A stretch of 64,000 nt of DNA from Gammaproteobacteria bacterium (GTDB taxonomy: Bacteria; Pseudomonadota; Gammaproteobacteria; JAKEHO01). The notes beneath the pieces were generated by a model that was not told the origin of the DNA, searched no databases, and worked only from the letters and a program-made list of their open reading frames with translations. Numbering within the stretch: position 1 is the stretch's first letter; each line of letters opens with the position of its first letter. The stretch lies in contig JAKEHO010000008.1 of the NCBI GenBank assembly GCA_022614965.1, positions 1 through 64,000 of the forward strand, given 5' to 3'. The position numbers were made by a program, and so were the translations under genes. Below are positions 40,654 to 52,680 of the stretch, one piece after another.

Positions 40654-41667
40654 CTAATTACGCTGGACGACGGACGTTGCGACCTTCTGCACGGTCAGCT
40701 CTGGGACTTCGCCGACCGCGGTCACCTGATGCCCCTGCACCAGGGTGCCAAAGGCATTAAGCGCGCCCATTTGCGAGTGCCCTTCCAATGTGTCGCGCGC
40801 TTCTTCAGGCTCTTCAACAAAAACCGAGATTATCGCAAGCCCGTCAGAAAACACCATGTGATCAACAGGCACCTGGCTGACCGGCATCGGCTGTAACGCA
40901 TGATCGCTCATCGCAAAACCATTGGGTAACCAGGTTACGGTCCATCGCCCATTACCAGCCCTTGCGGGGACAACCTCAGCGCCATGGGTGTACCATTTGT
41001 AGCCGGCCCCTGAAATCGCTGGCTCCAACAAGGACTCCGGGATGTCCTCTGGGAGTGTGATCTGTGTAAATAGGATCTGCTCCAATGCATCTCCATTACT
41101 GGCAAGCAGCTCCGATTTCAACAATAGATTGGTATCACGGTCGATCCATAACCGGTAGCCATAACGGTACTGGTCTTTTGGATCGATGCTGATAATCCAT
41201 GTGGGTCGGCCTGCGATTCGATCCGTTCCCGCTAACGAAAAGGTATAGAACTCCGCAATCGCTTCAATCGGCTCTGGAAGATTTGCGGGGAGGAACTTAG
41301 GCGGCTGACTCTTCTGAACTGTCACCGCCTTGTCATCCGGGAAGATACATGTCACTGAATCGCTATCACGGATCACCTCACGCGCGATGCCGTTCAATGA
41401 CACAAGTCGAGCATATTCTTTGCCATCGTTCGATTTATGGATGATGCGCATGGCGTCCATGTCACCGCCGCGACGGTAGACAAAGATCCCGTCATAATTC
41501 AAGGCATGCGTGGCCTGGGACATCTTGTTAAGGATGGTCCGAGCAGTTGCTGAGGTATCGATTGCCTGAGTGATGCTGGGGAGGATCAGTACGAACAGAA
41601 GCAGCCTATTGAAAGATGGACTGAAATGGCGTTCGCTGCCGTCATTCGTTTGGTTCATACGTGACAA
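40654..41667 (-). CDS. rseB: Sigma-E regulatory protein RseB/MucB
   Basis: LNYDGIFVYRRGGDMDAMRIIHK; operon position. Confidence 0.92.
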   Translation of the reverse strand: MSRMNQTNDGSERHFSPSFNRLLLFVLILPSITQAIDTSATARTILNKMSQATHALNYDGIFVYRRGGDMDAMRIIHKSNDGKEYARLVSLNGIAREVIRDSDSVTCIFPDDKAVTVQKSQPPKFLPANLPEPIEAIAEFYTFSLAGTDRIAGRPTWIISIDPKDQYRYGYRLWIDRDTNLLLKSELLASNGDALEQILFTQITLPEDIPESLLEPAISGAGYKWYTHGAEVVPARAGNGRWTVTWLPNGFAMSDHALQPMPVSQVPVDHMVFSDGLAIISVFVEEPEEARDTLEGHSQMGALNAFGTLVQGHQVTAVGEVPELTVQKVATSVVQRN

Positions 41668-42352
41668 TTCTCACATAAGGAAGCATGCCTTGCATACCGA
41701 TGTTTGCCCCGTACTCATTGTGATTTATGAGATAACCGCTGAAGCGTGATTCGAGAGTTGATTGTCCTGAGGCCAATTGAGGTTTGACGACCGACTGCGG
41801 TTCCACCGGTAGCATACCGGTTACCTGCTGGTGAGCCACGGTCTGCGGGCCGTCACTGCTCACCGTCACCACCGGGCGATGTGGAAGGAGTGGCTGGGGC
41901 GTGTCAGTGCTGGCTGTGACCACGGGGCTAGGATGAGTTCCTTCGGGACCCCTAGGCCGGAGGCTTTCGGTGACTGATTGAATTTGGGCGACCTGCTCGC
42001 CGCCGCCCAAGCCAATGTTTAAGGAATGTTGCTGCACGAACAAGACCGCCACAGCTGCCACCGAGGCGGCAATCGCGAAGCCTGCAGCCAGTTTCACATA
42101 CCGATTAAGCTGCCGACGCGGGGCCAGCACCGTCGGTTCCTTTGACAGGGCGGCATTCACCCTGTCCACGAGCGTGCGCGCATGTACTCTAGGAGGGCTG
42201 GATCGCAAGGCGCAGCTGATCAGGTGGTAGCATTCCCATGTGGCTATCAGAGCACTATCTCCGAGTAAAGCGCGAATCACACCTTCACTATCGGAATCTG
42301 ACAGCTCGCCATCCATCAATAGTGACAATTGCTTACGAGCTTCTTCGTTCAT
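41642..42352 (-). CDS. rseA: Anti-sigma-E factor RseA/MucA
   Basis: EEARKQLSLLMDGELSD N terminus, single TM; downstream of rpoE. Confidence 0.9.
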   Translation of the reverse strand: MNEEARKQLSLLMDGELSDSDSEGVIRALLGDSALIATWECYHLISCALRSSPPRVHARTLVDRVNAALSKEPTVLAPRRQLNRYVKLAAGFAIAASVAAVAVLFVQQHSLNIGLGGGEQVAQIQSVTESLRPRGPEGTHPSPVVTASTDTPQPLLPHRPVVTVSSDGPQTVAHQQVTGMLPVEPQSVVKPQLASGQSTLESRFSGYLINHNEYGANIGMQGMLPYVRIVTYEPNE

Positions 42353-42367
42353 GGTCTTCTTTCATGG

Positions 42368-42943
42368 CTAGTCAAGTAGGGGTTTCAAACGTCTGTCGAT
42401 GGCTTCCCGCGCGCGAAAGATTCGTGATCGAACTGTACCGAGTGGACATGCCATCACTGCGGCGATCTCCTCGTAACTTAGCCCTTCTACTTCGCGCAGG
42501 GTAATGGCTGTAGAAAGGTCTTCGGGCAACTCTTCGATTGCTTTGAGCACAGTCGCCTGAATCTCGTCCTTTAGCAGCATATGCTCCGGCGTCGCGATAT
42601 CACTTAGAGCAGACTCTAAGGCAATTTGTTCATTTTCAGCATGGTCCTGTTCCCGCTCAACAGGCCTTCTCGACTGGACCACTAAATGATTTTTTGCCGT
42701 ATTGATCGCAATCCGATATAACCAAGTATAAAAAGCACTGTCGCCGCGGAAGCTTGGCAATGCGCGGTACGCCTTCAAAAAGGTGTCTTGTGCCACGTCC
42801 AAGGCGTCATTAGGCTCCCGAACAAAACGTGATACCAGATTGATTATCCGGTGCTGATACTTCAGTACCAATAGGTCAAATGCCTTTTTATCGCCTCGCT
42901 GTACTCGCCGGATCAGCTGCTGATCCGCGCTATTCTCGCCCAT
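42368..42943 (-). CDS. rpoE: RNA polymerase sigma factor RpoE/AlgU
   Basis: DQQLIRRVQRGDKKAFDLLVLKYQHRI, DVAQDTFLKAYRALPSFRGDSAFYTWLYRIAINTAKN, GLSYEEIAAVMACPLGTVRSRIFRAREAI. Confidence 0.95.
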   Translation of the reverse strand: MGENSADQQLIRRVQRGDKKAFDLLVLKYQHRIINLVSRFVREPNDALDVAQDTFLKAYRALPSFRGDSAFYTWLYRIAINTAKNHLVVQSRRPVEREQDHAENEQIALESALSDIATPEHMLLKDEIQATVLKAIEELPEDLSTAITLREVEGLSYEEIAAVMACPLGTVRSRIFRAREAIDRRLKPLLD

Positions 42944-42994
42944 TCGGGCATCCCTCTTATGCTATTATCACGGCATCTCCCTGCAGCAATAACC

Positions 42995-43021
42995 ATAGAC
43001 CTTATTTGCTTAATAAAGTTC
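42995..43021 (-). promoter_or_regulatory. Putative sigma-E/AlgU-type autoregulatory promoter of rpoE
   Basis: Minus strand reads GAACTT-16 nt-TCTAT upstream of rpoE. Confidence 0.6.
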
Positions 43022-43081
43022 GCAAGAATTCGCCGTAATCAGTGAGTTACGCTAAGCATCGATTATATCAGGGTCGGCTCA

Positions 43082-44710
43082 ATGGCTCACCAACACCAGT
43101 ATGATGTCCTCGTCATAGGCAGCGGCGCGTCCGGCTTGAGTCTTGCCTTACAGCTTGCGGAACACGTTCGCATCGCCGTCCTCTCAAAGGGACCACTCCA
43201 GGAGGGGGCGACACTGTACGCGCAGGGGGGCGTATCTGCAGTGCTTGACGCCTGCGACTCCATTGGGTCCCACGTCCAAGATACGCTGGACGCGGGTGCG
43301 GGCCTTTGTAAACCGGAGATTGTTGAATTTGTGGTGAATCACGGCCGGGAGAGCATTCAATGGCTGTTTGATTTAGGGGTCGACTTTACCAAGGTGCGTA
43401 GATCGGATGGCCGCATGGACTACCACCTGCACCGGGAAGGTGGGCATAGTCACAGGCGCATTGTACACGCGGCCGACGCGACGGGCTCCGCGATCGAACG
43501 GACGCTTGAAAGTAAAGCACGTGCGCATCACCGCATTGACCTATTCGAACATCACGTCGCCATCGATCTCGTGACCGGGCCAAGGCTCGGTCTTGCGACT
43601 AACCGGTGTCTTGGCGCCTATGTATATGACCCGGAAAACGACCGGGTCGTGGCGTTTCGCGCGCGATTTGTCGTACTGGCTACGGGGGGCGCCGGCAAAG
43701 TCTACCTCTATACCAGCAACCCCGATGTATCTACAGGGGATGGTATTGCCATGGCCTGGCGCGTCGGGTGCCGAATTGCCAACATGGAGTTTATCCAGTT
43801 CCACCCCACACTCCTCTATCATCCGGAAGCAAAATCGTTCTTGATCACTGAGGCCGTTCGGGGCGAAGGCGGGAAGCTGTTATTGCCCGACGGGCAGCCG
43901 TTTATGCACCGCTTTGACCCCCGTGCTGAACTTGCCCCACGGGATATCGTCGCGCGCGCCATCGATCACGAAATGAAGCGCCTCGGTAGCGACAGCGTGT
44001 ATCTAGACATTAGCCACAAGCCTGCGGAGTTCATTGCGTCCCATTTCCCGACGGTCTACGCTCGTTGCCTCAGATTCGGATTTGATTTGACCAAAGAACC
44101 CATCCCCGTCGTTCCGGCTGCCCATTACATTTGTGGCGGCGTCGTCACCGATCGCTATGGACGAACCGATGTCCCAGGGTTGTATGCCATTGGCGAAGCG
44201 GCCTGTACGGGCCTACACGGCGCCAATCGGATCGCCAGTAACTCCCTTCTGGAGTGTGTGGTTTTTGCGCACTCCGCGTACCAAGACATCTGCCGGGCAC
44301 TGGAGGGTGCGCCGGAGCCGGGCGAATTGCCCGTTTGGGATGAAAGCCGGGTAACGGACTCCGACGAAGAGGTGGTGGTGTCGCATAATTGGGATGAGCT
44401 CAGGCGTTTCATGTGGGATTACGTTGGCATTGAACGCACCACCAAACGACTGCAGCGAGCCAAGCACCGTGTCGACCTGCTGCGAGCGGAAATCGCGGAA
44501 TACTATGGCAATTTTCGGGTTAGCAACGACTTAATTGAGCTGCGCAACCTCGTGGAGGTCGCCGAATTGATCATACGTTCGGCACTCCAACGCAAAGAAA
44601 GTCGCGGCCTTCACTACACGCGAGATTATCCGGAACCCGACACGGCCCGACCGCCGCGGGACACTGTTTTATGCCTAGGACCATCGCAGCAGGACCACGC
44701 GGCGGCGTAG
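43082..44710 (+). CDS. nadB: L-aspartate oxidase
   Basis: [64 protein letters not shown]. Confidence 0.95.
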   Translation: MAHQHQYDVLVIGSGASGLSLALQLAEHVRIAVLSKGPLQEGATLYAQGGVSAVLDACDSIGSHVQDTLDAGAGLCKPEIVEFVVNHGRESIQWLFDLGVDFTKVRRSDGRMDYHLHREGGHSHRRIVHAADATGSAIERTLESKARAHHRIDLFEHHVAIDLVTGPRLGLATNRCLGAYVYDPENDRVVAFRARFVVLATGGAGKVYLYTSNPDVSTGDGIAMAWRVGCRIANMEFIQFHPTLLYHPEAKSFLITEAVRGEGGKLLLPDGQPFMHRFDPRAELAPRDIVARAIDHEMKRLGSDSVYLDISHKPAEFIASHFPTVYARCLRFGFDLTKEPIPVVPAAHYICGGVVTDRYGRTDVPGLYAIGEAACTGLHGANRIASNSLLECVVFAHSAYQDICRALEGAPEPGELPVWDESRVTDSDEEVVVSHNWDELRRFMWDYVGIERTTKRLQRAKHRVDLLRAEIAEYYGNFRVSNDLIELRNLVEVAELIIRSALQRKESRGLHYTRDYPEPDTARPPRDTVLCLGPSQQDHAAA

Positions 44711-44899
44711 CATAGACTGGCCGTATCCTCCAAGCAGATGTTACGACGGCGTTTTACGCATACGGCAACGGCGCGATCACAGGCAAGAGGATCGGTCGAG
44801 GGAGATGATTAGGGCCTCTTGCGAAGACACTTGCGTCATCGCCAGCAGCGACAGGAACGAGTTTTCGGGCCTTCCTACGGACCCTCGTTAAGGAAAGGT

Positions 44900-46918
<2,019 letters not shown>

Positions 46919-47020
46919 TTAAGCAGAGAACGTTGCCCCCGGGCACGGGCAGTCCACGATTTAGAAAATCTGAGAGTTAGCTAGCGGGCTCCCATGGCGG
47001 TCGAATAACAACTCGGTGGC

Positions 47021-47845
47021 CTACTTGCGCCCACTTACGATGGGACTTTGCTGCCCCTTATCAACAGCGACAATTCTGGCGTGAATCTCGTCGATGTGAG
47101 CCTCATCAATCAGATCATGATCCGCCCCACGCACATCCCCGCCAAGGATCTCCACGAGACGCGTTGCGGTGTCTGACATCAGCGCAAATGCATCCGGTCC
47201 AGAGATCGGGGTAGGCAAGCACATAAATAGTACGAGGCCCTGTGTGACGAGGTCCTGTATGTGAGCTAGGTCAAATTTACCTGGCTCAAACATATTCGCT
47301 AAGCTAAATAGCGGCAGTTCGGATGACTTGGCCTTGGCGCCATAGTAGTGAAAGATCCCCATATGACCATACTTCATCCCTACCGCCTCTGCGGCCTTTA
47401 CGATTTCACTTCCTGAGTAGGTTTCATCATGCGGTGCTGTGATATACAGCAAGACGATGTGTTTATCTGCACTGTCTAGTTTCGCCGCGGCAAGTGCCTT
47501 GTCCTCGTTACCCTGTGCAGCGATATATGTCGAGTCGTGTAATACAGAGTCATCGTCGTCATCATCAATGTCAGCTGCCATTATGATCGCGTCGCTCGAT
47601 GTCGCGTGGGCGAAAGAATCCATTTTTGATGCCGACAGCGGGCGACCCGGGGCAGACAGCACGTCCGTATCGTGGATCTCAACGTTGGGTCGCGGGGCAA
47701 TGACCAAGTCGGTCAGATCGTCCTCCTGTTTGATCTTTGGCTCGCCGCGGTATTTTTTCCGGTGTAACTTCGCGTTTTCCCAAAGATAGATGCCTGCAAT
47801 GATGAGCAAACCGATGCCGAGCAGTAGTAACCGCAGGTCAGTCAT
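47021..47845 (-). CDS. zipA: Cell division protein ZipA
   Basis: N-terminal TM, acidic linker, C-terminal ZipA-like domain (MKYGHMGIFHYYG..LFSLANMFEPGKFDL); next to smc and ligA. Confidence 0.92.
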   Translation of the reverse strand: MTDLRLLLLGIGLLIIAGIYLWENAKLHRKKYRGEPKIKQEDDLTDLVIAPRPNVEIHDTDVLSAPGRPLSASKMDSFAHATSSDAIIMAADIDDDDDDSVLHDSTYIAAQGNEDKALAAAKLDSADKHIVLLYITAPHDETYSGSEIVKAAEAVGMKYGHMGIFHYYGAKAKSSELPLFSLANMFEPGKFDLAHIQDLVTQGLVLFMCLPTPISGPDAFALMSDTATRLVEILGGDVRGADHDLIDEAHIDEIHARIVAVDKGQQSPIVSGRK

Positions 47846-47847
47846 GT

Positions 47848-50800
47848 TCAGGCCGTTGCGGTTGCTAGCCCCACTGCCTGTTCCATATCGACGGCTACGA
47901 GCCTGGAGACGCCCGCTTCCTGCATCGTCACGCCGATCAACTGCTCGACAATTTCCATCGTGATCTTATTATGGGTTACTAAAACAAATTGCACTCGGTC
48001 CGACATGGACTTAACCAAATCACAGTAACGGCCCACGTTGGTGTCATCAAGGGGTGCGTCGACCTCGTCGAGAATACATAAAGGCGCTGGGTTGAGCTCA
48101 AAGATGGCGAACACCAGAGCCACTGCCGTCAACGCTTTTTCCCCTCCTGATAGCAAATGGATAGTCGTATTGCGCTTACCTGGAGGTCTGGCCATCACCG
48201 TCACACCGGTCTCCAATAAGTCATCGCCTGTAAGTTCCAGATAGGCGTGCCCTCCACCAAAAAGGCGTGGAAACGTCGACTGCAAGTTCGTATTTAACTT
48301 GTCATATGTCTCCTTAAATCGAGTCCGCGTTTCACGATCGATCTTTCGAATAGCACTTTCGAGGGTTGAAAGCGCCTCATGCAAATCATTATGCTGTCGA
48401 TCTAGATAGGTCTTGCGCTCAGATAACTGCGAGAATTCATCTATTGCGGCAAGATTGATAGCACCTAATCGATCGATCTTACGATTGACCGTGTTGAGCT
48501 CTTCTTGCAACGCAGCTTCGTCGATCTCCTCCGGCAGAGCAGACAACACATCCTCAAACTGGAACCCCGAACTGTCAAATTGCTCCCGTAGCGTTTGCAT
48601 GCGACCGCGGGTCGTTTGTCTTGCCAACCGAACTTGATCCAGTTGGCCGCGAAACTCCTGAATCTCCTGCTCACAAGCGACTCGTCGCTGCTCGAGTTCA
48701 CGAATGTCAGCTTCAAGAGATTCGACCCGCGTGCGGGCCCCACTTAACTCGTTTTCTACTCGTACCTTCTCGTTCAGTGTGCGGTCAAGCTGCTGGTGCA
48801 ATTCGTGAAGGGGAGGATCGCTTTGGCCAAGCGCTATCAGTAAGTCATCACGCCTTGCAGTAAGCTGGGCGATAAGTGCCCCATGGCGGTTTAGCGCAAG
48901 CTCTAGCGAGGAACGTTGTGAGCGGGTGGACTCGAGCTGCAATGCAATCTCATGGCTCTTGTCGCGCGTTGCCTGCCAGCGGGCACGAGCCTGATGTAAT
49001 GCGTCATAATGTTGGTCTTTTAAACGAGTCAACCGTACGCGCTCGTCCTTGAGAGACTCCACATCGGTCTGCGCCGCGTCAAGTCGAGCCTGCACGGCAT
49101 CTAACTCGGAATGGTCGGCCCTCTCTTGAGCTTTAAGGCCCCCCAGCTCATCGTCGATGCGGTGGATCCTCGTACGGGCCTGCGCATATTGCTCCTCCTT
49201 TGCCGCAAGCTCTGAACGCAAATTTGTAAAGCCCTCCTGACGAGCCTGTAGCTCTGCTTGAACTGCATCACGCTCTTGTTCGAGACGCCGATGGTCGCTT
49301 CGGCTTTTCTCCAAACTCGCCGCCAGCCCCGTTACCTCTCGATCGAGGGAAGCCAGCTCGGACTTAATGCGCTTAATCTTATGGTCTCGGCTCAGCGTCC
49401 CTGCTCGCTCATCTTGAGCACGTGCCAGCCTTACCCAGCTCTTGCCAAGCCAGATCCCGTCCTTTGTGATCACCGATTCCGCGTTGCGCAGGCGTGGCTG
49501 AAGTGCCAGCGCGGCATCTAAATGCTGCACAGCGTAGATGCCCGATAACAGCTCACCCATTGCCCATGGCGCCTTGACGTGGTCGCGCAATCTCGGTGCG
49601 TCCAGCTGCTCTGCATAGCTGGCAGCCTCGCTTGCATGTGGGTCGAATAGGCCGAGGGAACCTTCCGCAAGATCGTTGAGATTGTGTACTACCTGACCCA
49701 ACTCATGCACACAAATGTCCTGCAAATGAAAGCCAAGAACTGTCTCCACTGCCCGCTCCCAGCCGCTCTCAACCGAGATTTGCCCCGCCAGTCGTGGTGC
49801 ATCCGACAGGCCCGTCTGGTTTAACCACTCGACAACGATACCCGGTTGCTCACCGAGCGCAGATTGCTGCAAGACCTCGAGCGACAAGAGCTTGCCATTC
49901 AAAGCCTGCTGGTGCGAGCGTGCCTCATCAAGTTGGATCGCCAAGGCATCGCTGTGCTCCCTGGCCGCTTTGAGTTCTGCGTGTTTGGTCTCGAGCTTAG
50001 CCGTGAGTCGACTCTGCAGGGCTTTTATCTTGCTGATCTCGGACGTCAATGCCTTTCTTGCCTGCTCAATCGGGCCGAGAACAATCGAATCGTATTCTTC
50101 TTGTAATGCGGCGATTCGATGTCTTACGTCCTGCGAGCTCATTTCCAGATGTGCAAGGCGCGTACCTTCAACCTGTTCGTCCCGATGGGACTCCGAGGCG
50201 CGCTGATTAAATTCATCCCATTCCGCTTGCCAGGTATGCACGTGCTGTTCAGCCTGGGTAAACTGCTCATAGGTGTCCTCTTCCTCTTGGTGCAACCTTT
50301 CAAGCACCGGTTCAAGTTCAGCCACCCGATCGCTAAGCGTATCGAGTTGCCCTTGGTCAATTGTGTGCTGTTCGCCCGCCTCGGCCAAATTACGCTCGAC
50401 TTGAGAAAGGTCTCGCTGCATAGAGGCACCGCGCTCCTTGGCATGTTGAATGCTTTGTTCTAAGCGTGAAATGTCGGCGCCCACGCGATAGAAGCTTGCC
50501 TGTACGTCGTTAAACGAGTCCATGGCGGTACCGAGCATTTCACGGTGCTTTTCGATGTCTGCTTCAACTGCACGTAACGCCGCGACAAGGCCCTCCATCG
50601 CGGCTTCTTGTTTCTGGATCTCCTGCTCCTCGCTTGCTTCATGTCGCTGCAGAAGACGCCACCTTAGCGCTAATAACTCCGCCTTGAGTTTTCGCTCCTC
50701 TTGCTTACGGACTTGATACCGTTTTGCGGCCCTCGCTTGCTGCTTCAGATGCCTAAGCTGTTTATCAAGTTCATCACGTATGTCATTCAATCTTATTATA

Positions 50801-51369
50801 TTGTCCCTCGTGTTGTGCATTCGATTTTCGGTTTCACGCCGGCGCTCTCTGTATTTCGAGATGCCTGCGGCCTCCTCGATAAAGAAGCGAAGTTCCTCCG
50901 GCTTTGCCTCGATCAATCGGCTAATCATGCCCTGCTCAACAATCGCGTAGCTTCTTGGTCCAAGGCCAGTTCCAAGGAAAATATTGGTGATATCGCGCCG
51001 GCGGCAACGGGTGCCGTTTAGGTAGTAAACGGAGATACTCTCTCGATTTATCTGCCGCTTAATCGAGATTTCATCGTAACTTGCGTATTGTCCACCTAAG
51101 GATCCATCGGCATTATCAAACACAAGCTCTACTGATGCCTGCCCCACCGGCTGGCGTGAAGCCGATCCGTTAAAAATAACGTCAGCTAATGCATCTCCGC
51201 GAAGGTGCTTGGCTGAGCTCTCACCCAGGACCCAAAGAACTGCGTCGATGATATTCGATTTCCCACAGCCGTTAGGGCCGACGATGCCAGTAAGATCATC
51301 AGGGAAAGAAAGGGAGATGGGGTCAACGAAGGACTTAAAGCCTGCGAGCTTGATCTTGCTTAGTCGCAT
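47848..51369 (-). CDS. smc: Chromosome segregation protein SMC
   Basis: GPNGCGKSNIIDAVLWVLGE, coiled coils and hinge, LSGGEKALTAVALVFAIF. Confidence 0.96.
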   Translation of the reverse strand: MRLSKIKLAGFKSFVDPISLSFPDDLTGIVGPNGCGKSNIIDAVLWVLGESSAKHLRGDALADVIFNGSASRQPVGQASVELVFDNADGSLGGQYASYDEISIKRQINRESISVYYLNGTRCRRRDITNIFLGTGLGPRSYAIVEQGMISRLIEAKPEELRFFIEEAAGISKYRERRRETENRMHNTRDNIIRLNDIRDELDKQLRHLKQQARAAKRYQVRKQEERKLKAELLALRWRLLQRHEASEEQEIQKQEAAMEGLVAALRAVEADIEKHREMLGTAMDSFNDVQASFYRVGADISRLEQSIQHAKERGASMQRDLSQVERNLAEAGEQHTIDQGQLDTLSDRVAELEPVLERLHQEEEDTYEQFTQAEQHVHTWQAEWDEFNQRASESHRDEQVEGTRLAHLEMSSQDVRHRIAALQEEYDSIVLGPIEQARKALTSEISKIKALQSRLTAKLETKHAELKAAREHSDALAIQLDEARSHQQALNGKLLSLEVLQQSALGEQPGIVVEWLNQTGLSDAPRLAGQISVESGWERAVETVLGFHLQDICVHELGQVVHNLNDLAEGSLGLFDPHASEAASYAEQLDAPRLRDHVKAPWAMGELLSGIYAVQHLDAALALQPRLRNAESVITKDGIWLGKSWVRLARAQDERAGTLSRDHKIKRIKSELASLDREVTGLAASLEKSRSDHRRLEQERDAVQAELQARQEGFTNLRSELAAKEEQYAQARTRIHRIDDELGGLKAQERADHSELDAVQARLDAAQTDVESLKDERVRLTRLKDQHYDALHQARARWQATRDKSHEIALQLESTRSQRSSLELALNRHGALIAQLTARRDDLLIALGQSDPPLHELHQQLDRTLNEKVRVENELSGARTRVESLEADIRELEQRRVACEQEIQEFRGQLDQVRLARQTTRGRMQTLREQFDSSGFQFEDVLSALPEEIDEAALQEELNTVNRKIDRLGAINLAAIDEFSQLSERKTYLDRQHNDLHEALSTLESAIRKIDRETRTRFKETYDKLNTNLQSTFPRLFGGGHAYLELTGDDLLETGVTVMARPPGKRNTTIHLLSGGEKALTAVALVFAIFELNPAPLCILDEVDAPLDDTNVGRYCDLVKSMSDRVQFVLVTHNKITMEIVEQLIGVTMQEAGVSRLVAVDMEQAVGLATATA

Positions 51370-51465
51370 GAGGCATAAAGATACAGGATAACTCCGCTTG
51401 CATACAAGAGTACCGCATGGCCGTGTGCAATAGATATGGTATGTTAACCACTAGAGCATACAAAT

Positions 51466-51867
51466 ATGGTGGCGCATATGGCCGATGAGTCAATTAGGAT
51501 ATTGGAGACGTTCGAAAACCCCAAGCAGGACCGCGATTACACAATCCATGTCAAAATTCCAGAGTTCACGTGCCTCTGTCCAAGGACCGGCCAGCCTGAC
51601 TTCGCAACGTTGCATCTCGATTACGTGCCGGACAAGCTGTGTGTCGAACTGAAATCTCTAAAACTTTATATGACATCTTATCGGGATCTCGGCTCATTTC
51701 ATGAGGCCGTTACCAACATAATTTTAAACGATTTGATATCGACGCTCGAACCCCGTTACATGCGACTGACCGCCAAGTTCAACGTGCGCGGCGGGATCTA
51801 TACCACGGTTGTAGCTGAGCATCGAGCCCCCGGCTGGAACCAACCGGAGCCTATCACCTTACCTTAG
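51466..51867 (+). CDS. queF: NADPH-dependent 7-cyano-7-deazaguanine reductase
   Basis: [47 protein letters not shown]. Confidence 0.94.
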   Translation: MVAHMADESIRILETFENPKQDRDYTIHVKIPEFTCLCPRTGQPDFATLHLDYVPDKLCVELKSLKLYMTSYRDLGSFHEAVTNIILNDLISTLEPRYMRLTAKFNVRGGIYTTVVAEHRAPGWNQPEPITLP

Positions 51868-51909
51868 CCACACATTTGCCCTTTGTTTTTAGAAATAGTT
51901 ACTATGAGT

Positions 51910-52248
51910 TCAATTGGTCATTGCAACACTGACTTGCAGTTTACTCGCAGGTGTGCGAAATCCCAAAGTCTTCTGAGGACGTTGATTCAAACGCAGGGCG
52001 ACTTCATTCAAGTATGATTGTGAGTAACCAGATGGGTTAGTGCCTTTTGGAAAATACTGGCGTAGTAACCGATTCGTGTTTTCATTCGTCCCGCGTTGCC
52101 AAGGGCTTTGTGGATCGCAAAAGTAACCCTGCACGTCTGTTGCAACGGTAAATTTTTTGTGGTGTGCCATCTCCATGCCACGGTCCCACGTTATAGACCG
52201 GCGCAGTTTGGATGGCAGGCACCAATCAAGAAGATGACGCTACGAACT
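51910..52248 (-). pseudogene. IS30-family transposase, C-terminal remnant
   Basis: LLDWCLPSKLRRSITWDRGMEMAHHKKFTVATDVQGYFCDPQSPWQRGTNENTNRLLRQYFPKG; N-terminal part absent. Confidence 0.88.
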
Positions 52249-52270
52249 CGATCCCCTCGACTGCCCACCC

Positions 52271-52430
52271 GGCGGCGCCACGAGGCGTATCATTGCCGTC
52301 CTCGCTGCCCCCGTCAGCATCCGCCCTATCCTGAAACACTTGCGACTCTGGAACCCGAACCCCAAAGCCCGGGACAAACCCGCCCGCGACCCGCCCGGGG
52401 CATTGGCTACCCCATTCGTTGACCTCTCAT
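52271..52430 (+). pseudogene. Decayed C-terminal remnant of a Zn-ribbon type transposase (IS91-like pattern)
   Basis: Frame from 52271 reads GGATRRIIAVLAAPVSIRPILKHLRLWNPNPKARDKP, the typical 'CGGxxRIIAxIxxPxxIxxILxHLxLW' tail. Confidence 0.5.
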
Positions 52431-52680
52431 CCCGTCCCGGACAGCGCCTGAGCGCCCGGTTCACCACCGTACTCGTCCCACACCTGCCCGATCCCGCCCT
52501 CACTACGCCCTCCACCGGCTCCGCAAGCGTCACCACGACACGCCGGGCCTGATCGTACCCTTCGCACCCTGCAATTTTCGCCGCGAGGCCCGAACATGAA
52601 TTGAAACTTCCTCAAAACACGAGCAGACTGATTAGTGCGGTCGGATCGAGTTTCCTATCCCTAAACGGTGTGTACTCCCC

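Noticed and set aside
41660-41675. CRP-like CGTGA-CAATTC-TCACA
   Set aside because: One mismatch and inside the rseA/rseB coding overlap; likely chance.
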